From NCBI GenBank assembly GCA_035628055.1, contig DASPKO010000277.1, positions 1-10,210 of the forward strand: 10,210 bases of DNA. The letters are read 5' to 3'. This DNA is from DASPKO01 sp035628055 (GTDB lineage Bacteria > Planctomycetota > Phycisphaerae > Phycisphaerales > UBA1924). The translations under genes were made by a program, and so were the position numbers. The notes under the pieces are model-generated. The model was not told the origin of the DNA. It did not search any database and saw nothing but the letters and a program-made list of their open reading frames with translations. Shown piece by piece: positions 6,183 through 10,210 of the stretch; positions within the stretch are counted from its first letter, which is position 1; each line of letters begins with the position of its first letter.

Positions 6183-6863
6183 CTAGCGGGCCGTGGACGC
6201 CTCAGCCGCGCGACGCTCCGGGGTCGCGCCCGCCAGGTGCTCGTCTTCGCTGACCGGCGGGAATCCCTCGACCCACCCACGCTCCCGGACGGCCCGCGCG
6301 ATCGGCCCGGCCCAGTCGGCCAAGTAGGCCATGAGCTTCCAGTTGTCGCCCGGATCATGCCCGTAGGCAAAGGCCTCCGGGTAGGCCTCGGCGATCGCTT
6401 GCCCCTGGAGGATGTGCCGGTACAGGATCACGCAGGCGCCCGTCCGCTGGGCGCCGCTGGCGCAGTGCACGAGCACGGGGTGGGCGGCGGGGTCGGCCAG
6501 CAGGCGCAGGGCCGCGACATAGGCGTTCGGGTTGCCGGTCCCATCGCCCTCGAGGGGCAGAACGACGCGGCGGATCCCCAGCGCCTCCGCGGTGCGGGCC
6601 TGCACGCGGGCTCCGGCGGGGTCGCGGTCGAACCCGCCCAGGTCGATCAGGGTGCGCACGCCGTGCCGGGTGTGCACGCGCTTGAGCGCCGCCGGGGTAA
6701 GGGCGGCGGAGCGGTAGACGTGCCCGTCAGTGACGGTGCCGAAGTTTCGGGGCCGGATGTGGTCGCGGAGGGCGAAGCGGTACCCGGCCCAGGCCGCCAG
6801 GGCGAGCGCCGCCACCACGAGCACCAGATGCCGGAATCGCCAGGGTTGTGCCGGGCCTCGCAC
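6183..6863 (-). CDS. Membrane-anchored dual-specificity-like tyrosine phosphatase
   Basis: 226 residues from the GTG at 6863. Residues 13-32 form one N-terminal hydrophobic helix, after a basic RFRH start, so the catalytic domain may face the periplasm. The domain begins with GHVYRSAALTPAALKRV (47-63) and TLIDLGG (71-77), typical of the Siw14/DSP-like branch of cysteine phosphatases. The active-site loop is HCASGAQRTG (133-142), a complete Cx5R signature with Cys134 as nucleophile and Arg140. Asp107 in PLEGDG may be the general acid. Substrate (phosphotyrosine, phosphoinositide, inositol pyrophosphate or another phosphate ester) is unknown. The GTG start is preferred because TAGAAT lies 5 nt before it. 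A longer in-frame start at 6971 would overlap recR and adds Arg/Pro-rich, non-conserved sequence. It is divergent from recR and upstream of a GT-C glycosyltransferase, hinting at an envelope role (inference only). Confidence 0.85.
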   Translation of the reverse strand: MRGPAQPWRFRHLVLVVAALALAAWAGYRFALRDHIRPRNFGTVTDGHVYRSAALTPAALKRVHTRHGVRTLIDLGGFDRDPAGARVQARTAEALGIRRVVLPLEGDGTGNPNAYVAALRLLADPAAHPVLVHCASGAQRTGACVILYRHILQGQAIAEAYPEAFAYGHDPGDNWKLMAYLADWAGPIARAVRERGWVEGFPPVSEDEHLAGATPERRAAEASTAR

Positions 6864-6868
6864 ACGTG

Positions 6869-6888
6869 ATTCTACCGTGGTGTAGGAT
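6869..6888. promoter_or_regulatory. Divergent promoter dyad carrying -10 elements for the phosphatase and recR
   Basis: ATTCTAC at 6869-6875 and GTAGGAT at 6882-6888 form an inverted repeat (6 of 7 pairs) around a 6-nt centre. The left arm read on the minus strand gives TAGAAT, 5 nt before the phosphatase GTG. The right arm gives TAGGAT, 7 nt before the recR GTG at 6896. Two polymerases could hardly bind together, so the genes may compete, or one factor may control both. No good -35 was found for either. Confidence 0.45.
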
Positions 6889-6895
6889 TTGCAGC

Positions 6896-7654
6896 GTGAG
6901 CGAAACGCGTGCCAATCAGGGGGCTCTCTCGGAGGCGCCCGAGGCCGGGACGCCGAGCCCGCGCCCACCACGGAAGGGCCCGGCGGGTCGTCCCGCGGGC
7001 GTGAGCGGGGTCACGGCCTATCCCGAGAGCGTGGAGCGGCTGATCGGCGAGCTGGCCAGGCTCCCGGGCATCGGCCGGCGGTCCGCGGAGCGGCTGGCGT
7101 TCCACATTCTCAAGACGCCGGCCCCGGAGGCCCTCAAGCTCGCCACGGCGCTCCAGGACGTGAAACGGAGCGTGCGGCACTGCTCGGTCTGCTTCAATCT
7201 CGCCGACGCCGACCCCTGCCCGATCTGCGGTGGCGGCCCCGACGAGCAGGAGCTCCGTGGACGCGACCGCGGCCAGGTGATGGTGGTCGAGCAGCCGCGC
7301 GACCTGATCTCGCTCGAGCAGACGGGGATGTATCGCGGGGTGTATCACGTTCTGATGGGGCGGATCTCGCCCCTGGACGGGATCGGTCCGGAGGACCTGA
7401 CCGTGCGCGAGCTGCTCGCCCGGGTGGACGACCCGGCGCGCAACAGCGGGGGCCAGGCGGTGCGCGAGGTCGTGCTGGGTTTGAACCCGACGCTCGAGGG
7501 GGACGGGACGGCGCTCTATCTGGCGGGCGAGCTGGCGCGCCGGGGCGTGGTGGTGACGCGGCTGGCACGGGGCCTGCCCGCGGGGACGACCCTCGAGTTC
7601 GCCAGCAAGGCCGTGCTGGCCGACGCCATCCAGGGGCGGCGGCCCGTGGAGTGA
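6896..7654 (+). CDS. recR: Recombination mediator protein RecR
   Basis: 252 residues from the GTG at 6896. RecR works with RecO/RecF to load RecA at gaps during DNA repair in the cytoplasm. The core has a helix-hairpin-helix segment (LPGIGRRSAERLAFHIL, 56-72), a C4 zinc finger (Cys96, Cys99, Cys108, Cys111 in HCSVCF...PCPICGG), and a Toprim domain (MVVEQPRDLISLEQ then YHVLMGRISPLDGIGPEDL and later GLNPTLEGDGTALYLA). The family normally starts at about the YPESVERL block (42-49), so the first ~38 residues (Pro/Gly/Arg-rich) are extra. GTG 7001 would give a family-length protein, but neither start has an SD. I prefer 6896 because TAGGAT lies 7 nt before it. The common dnaX-ybaB neighbours are absent; rpoN follows after 77 nt. 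Confidence 0.95.
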   Translation: MSETRANQGALSEAPEAGTPSPRPPRKGPAGRPAGVSGVTAYPESVERLIGELARLPGIGRRSAERLAFHILKTPAPEALKLATALQDVKRSVRHCSVCFNLADADPCPICGGGPDEQELRGRDRGQVMVVEQPRDLISLEQTGMYRGVYHVLMGRISPLDGIGPEDLTVRELLARVDDPARNSGGQAVREVVLGLNPTLEGDGTALYLAGELARRGVVVTRLARGLPAGTTLEFASKAVLADAIQGRRPVE

Positions 7655-7662
7655 TTCTCCTG

Positions 7663-7691
7663 GGCGCCGGCGCGCTTCGGCGCGGGGCGCC
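7663..7691 (+). other. Strong UUCG-capped hairpin between recR and rpoN
   Basis: Outer 6-bp stem GGCGCC (7663-7668) with GGCGCC (7686-7691), a small internal loop (GG against G), inner stem CGCGC (7671-7675) with GCGCG (7680-7684), and a TTCG loop closed by C-G, a very stable RNA tetraloop. No T run follows, so it is not an ordinary intrinsic terminator. It may protect or separate the recR and rpoN parts of a shared mRNA. Confidence 0.6.
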
Positions 7692-7712
7692 TGACCGAGC
7701 GGTGGTCCCGAG

Positions 7713-7730
7713 GACCCCAGCGACCCCAGC
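7713..7730 (+). repeat. Perfect tandem 9-nt repeat immediately before the rpoN start
   Basis: GACCCCAGC occurs twice in a row, ending one base before the rpoN ATG at 7732. It occupies the place where a Shine-Dalgarno sequence would be expected, and none is present. Confidence 0.75.
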
Positions 7731-7731
7731 G

Positions 7732-9294
7732 ATGCGCTTCGACGCCACCCAACAGATGCGCCTCGGCCAGCACATGAAGCTGGCGCCGCGGATGATCCAG
7801 TCGATGGAGATCCTCCAGATGCCCGTGATGGAGCTGGAGGAGCGCATCGGGCAGGAGCTCGAGTCGAACGTCGCGCTCGAGGTGAACGAGGACGAGCCGG
7901 AGGGGTACGTCGCCGAGGCGCCCGAGCCCGGCGGCGTGGAACTCGACGAGCGCCCCCTGGAGGCCGGCTCCGCGCCCGAGGACTTCGAGCGCCTCGAGTC
8001 GTTCGAGCTGGACAACCCCGACGCCTTCGCCGACGAGCCCTCGGAGGCGCCGCAGCCCGAGCGGGAGCGGCTCGACTGGCTCGACACCCCGCGGGCGCGG
8101 ATGGACTCGGGCGAGCCGGACGCCAAGAGCGAGGCGATGGCCAACACCGCGGCGCGGTCGGCCTCCCTGCAGGAGCAGCTCCTCGACCAGTGGCGCCTGG
8201 CGGAGGTCGACCCGGCCCTGCGGCCCCTGGGCGAGCAGATCATCGCGAGCCTCGAGGACGACGGATACCTGCGCACCCCGCTCGAGGTGATCGCCGAGCG
8301 CCTGCCCCCGGGCGTACCCCGCCCGGAGCCGGCCCAGATGGAGCTGGCCCTCAAGGCCGTGCAACTCCTGCTCGAGCCGCCCGGCGTGGCGGCGCGCGAC
8401 GTCCGCGAGTGCCTGCTGCTGCAGATCGACGCGGCCCTGGCCCGAGAGCCGGGGGACGACGGGGCGTGGCCGGGGGGGGCCGGGGGCGACTGGACTCTGG
8501 TGCGCGCCCTGGTGGCCGACCACCTCGAGGACCTGGCCCAGAACCGCCTGCCCCGCGTCGCCGAACGCGCCGGCGTGAGCCTCGGGCGGATCAAGCAGGC
8601 GATGGAGCAGATGCGCGGGCTGAGCCTGGCCCCGGCGCGTCGCCTGATCCAGGAGCGGCAGGGCGTCATCGTGCCCGACGCGATCGTCGAGTACGACCAG
8701 GAGCAGGACCGGTACATCGCCTATCTCAACGACCGCCGCCTGCCCAACCTCCGGCTCAACCAGGAGTACGCCCTGATGGCCCGGGACCGCGAGGTCCCCA
8801 AGCCCACGCGCGACTTTCTCAAGAAGAACATGGCCAACGCGGCCTGGCTCATCGACGCGCTCGAGCAGCGCAAGCGCACCGTGCTCCGCGTGGTGAGCGT
8901 GGTGGTGCAGGCCCAGCGCGACTTCTTCGACTACGGCCCGGCCCACCTCCGCCCCCTCCCCATGACGCAGGTGGCCGAGCAGCTCGGGGTGCACGTGGCC
9001 ACCGTCTCGCGCGCGGTGGCGGACAAGTACATCCAGACGCCCCGGGGGATCCTGCCGCTCCGGATGTTCTTCACGGGGGGGACGCAGACCGAGTCGGGCG
9101 AGGACGTCTCCTGGGACGCGATCAAGGCCGCCCTGAAGGAGGTCGTGGAGGCGGAGGACAAGTCGAACCCGCTGAGCGACGAGGCCCTGGCCGACGAGCT
9201 CAAGAAGCGCGGGATCGAGATCGCGCGGCGCACGGTCGCCAAGTACCGCGACCAGCTCGGGGTGCCCAGCGCCCGGCTGCGGAAGCAGTACTGA
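7732..9294 (+). CDS. rpoN: RNA polymerase sigma-54 factor RpoN
   Basis: 520 residues. Sigma-54 directs RNA polymerase to -24/-12 promoters and needs an ATP-dependent enhancer-binding activator, none of which is in this window. Region I (1-50) is the activator-responsive part: QQMRLGQHMKLAPRMIQSM, then ILQMPVMELEERI and QELESN. Region II (about 53-130) is strongly acidic. The core-binding region follows, with a Gly/Trp-rich insertion (GDDGAWPGGAGGDW) encoded by G runs near 8461-8486. A helix-turn-helix for -12 recognition starts at about 411 (MTQVAEQLGVHVATVSRAV). The RpoN box, which reads the -24 element, is ARRTVAKYRD at 498-507, followed by LGVPSARLRKQY at the end. The ATG at 7732 has no SD; GAGGA lies 17 nt upstream, too far. 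It is the first ATG giving a normal family N-terminus. Probably co-transcribed with recR, 77 nt upstream. Confidence 0.96.
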   Translation: MRFDATQQMRLGQHMKLAPRMIQSMEILQMPVMELEERIGQELESNVALEVNEDEPEGYVAEAPEPGGVELDERPLEAGSAPEDFERLESFELDNPDAFADEPSEAPQPERERLDWLDTPRARMDSGEPDAKSEAMANTAARSASLQEQLLDQWRLAEVDPALRPLGEQIIASLEDDGYLRTPLEVIAERLPPGVPRPEPAQMELALKAVQLLLEPPGVAARDVRECLLLQIDAALAREPGDDGAWPGGAGGDWTLVRALVADHLEDLAQNRLPRVAERAGVSLGRIKQAMEQMRGLSLAPARRLIQERQGVIVPDAIVEYDQEQDRYIAYLNDRRLPNLRLNQEYALMARDREVPKPTRDFLKKNMANAAWLIDALEQRKRTVLRVVSVVVQAQRDFFDYGPAHLRPLPMTQVAEQLGVHVATVSRAVADKYIQTPRGILPLRMFFTGGTQTESGEDVSWDAIKAALKEVVEAEDKSNPLSDEALADELKKRGIEIARRTVAKYRDQLGVPSARLRKQY

Positions 9295-9316
9295 CGCCGC
9301 GCCACCGTGCCCGTGC

Positions 9317-9322
9317 TAGTGT
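9317..9322 (+). promoter_or_regulatory. Possible -10 element (TAGTGT) of the ferredoxin gene
   Basis: TAGTGT, preceded by GC, lies in the gap after rpoN and would give a leader of about 20 nt holding the ribosome site at 9337. It matches the TAGnnT pattern seen upstream of other genes. No -35 was identified, and read-through from rpoN is also possible. Confidence 0.35.
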
Positions 9323-9336
9323 TTCCACCGCGTTGC

Positions 9337-9342
9337 AGGAGG
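9337..9342 (+). promoter_or_regulatory. Ribosome binding site of the ferredoxin gene
   Basis: Perfect AGGAGG, 7 nt before the ATG at 9350. It favours this ATG over the in-frame GTG at 9344, which would be only 1 nt away. It is the strongest SD in the window, suggesting high expression. Confidence 0.9.
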
Positions 9343-9349
9343 CGTGCGC

Positions 9350-9610
9350 ATGCCCCACATCATCGCCGAGCCGTGCATCGGCACCCGAGACACCTCGTGC
9401 GTGGACGTCTGCCCGGTGGACTGCATCCACCCCACCAAGAACGAGCCGGATTTCGAGCGCTCCGAGCAGCTCTTCATCGACCCCGACACGTGCATCGACT
9501 GCGGGCTGTGCGTCGATGAGTGCCCCGTCAAGGCGATCTACCCGCAGGAGGACCTCCCCGCGGAGTGGAACCGGTACATCCAGCTCAACGTCGACTACTA
9601 CAAGAGGTGA
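9350..9610 (+). CDS. Seven-iron (3Fe-4S / 4Fe-4S) ferredoxin
   Basis: 86 residues; a small soluble electron carrier in the cytoplasm. The cysteine pattern is that of 7Fe ferredoxins: Cys9-x7-Cys17-x3-Cys21-Pro, then Cys48-x2-Cys51-x2-Cys54-x3-Cys58-Pro. By comparison with Azotobacter FdI, Cys9, Cys17 and Cys58 should hold the 3Fe-4S cluster and Cys21, Cys48, Cys51 and Cys54 the 4Fe-4S cluster. Cys25 matches the free cysteine next to that site. The CPVDCIHP and LFIDPDTCIDCGLC blocks are family hallmarks, as is the short C-terminal tail (EWNRYIQLNVDYYKR). The gene lies 55 nt after rpoN on the same strand, with its own SD and a possible promoter, so it may be independently and strongly expressed. 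The redox partner is unknown. Confidence 0.95.
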   Translation: MPHIIAEPCIGTRDTSCVDVCPVDCIHPTKNEPDFERSEQLFIDPDTCIDCGLCVDECPVKAIYPQEDLPAEWNRYIQLNVDYYKR

Positions 9611-9730
9611 CGGGGGCGGCCCGCCCGGCGGCTCCCGCGGGCGGCGCGCGCCCGGCGGCGGGCCGGACCGGCGCGACGGCCTCGGGCCGGGCCCGCTTGC
9701 GGGGGCAAAGCGTCGGGGCTTGGTGAAATC

Positions 9731-9756
9731 GGGCGGGGCGCGAGGGTTCGGGGGGG
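9731..9756 (+). other. G-quadruplex-type motif
   Basis: Four G tracts (GGG, GGGG, GGG, GGGGGGG) with loops of 1, 5 and 3 nt meet the standard G3N1-7 pattern on the plus strand. Two further tracts follow at 9764-9769 and 9773-9775. The motif is plain in the sequence; folding in the cell is not shown. Confidence 0.6.
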
Positions 9757-9773
9757 CGCATCCGGGGGGCCCG

Positions 9774-9796
9774 GGATCGCTCAAGTGAGCGGATCC
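9774..9796. promoter_or_regulatory. Dyad just upstream of a TATAAC hexamer (possible operator)
   Basis: CGCTCA (9778-9783) and TGAGCG (9786-9791) are perfect inverted arms 2 nt apart. The pairing extends outward through GGAT with ATCC, after skipping one G at 9792. It ends 4 nt before TATAAC, in the -35/spacer zone of a promoter there. A short-loop hairpin ending the ferredoxin mRNA is the alternative. Confidence 0.4.
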
Positions 9797-9800
9797 GCCC

Positions 9801-9806
9801 TATAAC
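9801..9806 (+). promoter_or_regulatory. -10-like TATAAC upstream of the membrane protein gene
   Basis: One mismatch from TATAAT, in very GC-rich surroundings. A start near 9813 would give a leader of about 210 nt to the TTG at 10026, or 90 nt to the ATG at 9903. No -35 hexamer is recognisable at 16-18 nt. Confidence 0.4.
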
Positions 9807-9857
9807 TGCGTTCGGCGCGGGCCGGCCTGCGTATCGGGGAGGTCCGCTTTTCTGGCT

Positions 9858-9881
9858 CCCGCCCCGCACCCGTGCGGCGGG
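9858..9881 (+). other. Leader hairpin before the membrane protein gene
   Basis: CCCGC pairs with GCGGG and, inside it, CGCA with TGCG, with a 2-nt CC bulge and a CCCG loop. It falls downstream of TATAAC, so it would lie in the 5' leader RNA of that promoter. No T run follows. Confidence 0.4.
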
Positions 9882-10025
9882 CGCGTCGATACATCACGTG
9901 GCATGCCGTGGCGGGGCGGACCTGGCCCGGGGCAATCTGGCCCGGCCGAGCTGGGCTGGTCCGGCCGCCTGCGTCCGGCGAGGGAAGCGTCCGGGCGTTT
10001 CTGCCGCGTCTGCAAGGCCCACTGC

Positions 10026-10210
10026 TTGGCGAACGTCCTGCTCATCTCCGCCGCCCTGACGGGCCTGCTCATCCTCCTGATGCTGGGGTGGGACCTGCTC
10101 ACGCGCCGGCGCGACATCGTCTCCTTCCGGTCGATCTTCCTGCTGGGCATCTTCTTCTTCTACGGGCTGGCGACGGTCTTCACGATCGTGCTGGACATCA
10201 CGCCCAACAA
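10026..10210 (+). CDS. N-terminal part of an unidentified multi-pass membrane protein
   Basis: Open to the right edge: 61 codons from the TTG at 10026. Two hydrophobic segments are visible, at about residues 4-22 (VLLISAALTGLLILLMLGW) and 37-55 (IFLLGIFFFYGLATVFTIV), joined by a basic loop (LLTRRRDIVSFR), which should be cytoplasmic. From the TTG onward every third codon position is G or C, which is strong coding evidence. Upstream in the same frame, to an ATG at 9903, 7 of 41 codons end in A or T and the residues are Gly/Arg/Pro-rich ending in CRVCKAHC, so I prefer the TTG, with AAGG 8 nt before it. The overall look recalls O-antigen polymerase-like membrane proteins, but too little is visible to name a family. 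Confidence 0.6.
   Translation, partial: MANVLLISAALTGLLILLMLGWDLLTRRRDIVSFRSIFLLGIFFFYGLATVFTIVLDITPN

Larger units (their letters stand above)
9611..10025. other. 415-nt structured intergenic region
   Basis: Between the ferredoxin stop and the next supported start. I see no gene. It holds GC-rich self-complementary sequence after the ferredoxin (about 9611-9720), a run of G tracts (9731-9775), a dyad (9774-9796), TATAAC (9801-9806), a hairpin (9858-9881) and a GTATCG/CGATAC pair (9831-9836 and 9888-9893). No T run marks a classical terminator for the ferredoxin. Confidence 0.6.

Noticed and set aside
7516..8994. Minus-strand open frames of about 490-507 codons across recR and rpoN (7516-8994 and 7194-8717)
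   Set aside because: Low-complexity Arg/Ser/Ala- or Leu/Gly/His-rich translations opposite genes with unmistakable RecR and RpoN motifs.
9611..9720. GC-rich self-complementary sequence after the ferredoxin as a terminator
   Set aside because: Several alternative pairings but no U tract, so no specific terminator could be defined.
8190..9788. Plus-strand open frame of 532 codons overlapping rpoN and the ferredoxin gene in another frame
   Set aside because: Translation is almost only Ala/Arg/Gly/Pro; both true genes are read in other frames.
9800..10150. Minus-strand frame of 116 codons near the right edge
   Set aside because: Arg/Ser/Pro-rich and antisense to a frame with two membrane helices and fully G/C third positions.

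Overview
This very GC-rich window (coding third positions are almost all G or C) most likely comes from a planctomycete, perhaps of the Phycisphaerae type. That is an inference. It rests mainly on the large secreted protein at 2547-4514, which ends in an aspartate/asparagine-rich 'DCDSNG..D' segment followed by two dockerin-like EF-hand repeats, an architecture I associate with planctomycete secreted proteins. The sigma-54 gene and the SD-poor, TAGnnT-led starts fit but do not prove it. I see no rRNA, tRNA, CRISPR, insertion sequence or phage gene.

Layout from left to right: (1) the 5' part of an aromatic amino acid hydroxylase gene (phhA-like, minus strand) runs off the left edge. It is divergent from a threonine dehydrogenase-like MDR gene (plus strand), so this end looks like amino acid catabolism. 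(2) A 724-nt stretch without a credible gene leads to a single-gene unit for a large secreted repeat protein, which ends in a textbook intrinsic terminator. (3) Two minus-strand genes follow: a GT-C membrane glycosyltransferase and, upstream of it, a membrane-anchored HCxxGxxRTG phosphatase. (4) Divergent from the phosphatase, plus-strand recR (recombination mediator) and rpoN (sigma-54) are followed by a 7Fe ferredoxin gene. (5) A structured, G-run-rich intergenic region leads to the start of an unidentified membrane protein cut by the right edge.

Three genes (threonine dehydrogenase, phosphatase, recR) have a TAGnnT hexamer 5-7 nt before an in-frame GTG, which suggests leaderless mRNAs starting at GTG. 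Two others (hydroxylase, ferredoxin) have clear Shine-Dalgarno sequences. The phosphatase and recR -10-like hexamers are the two arms of one 20-bp dyad.

The most unusual protein-level point is that the threonine dehydrogenase keeps its catalytic zinc site but has lost all four cysteines of the family's structural zinc lobe, with no change in length. I did not find a convincing new multi-gene system. Most genes belong to known families, and the interest lies in start/promoter architecture, the altered zinc lobe and several strong intergenic structures.
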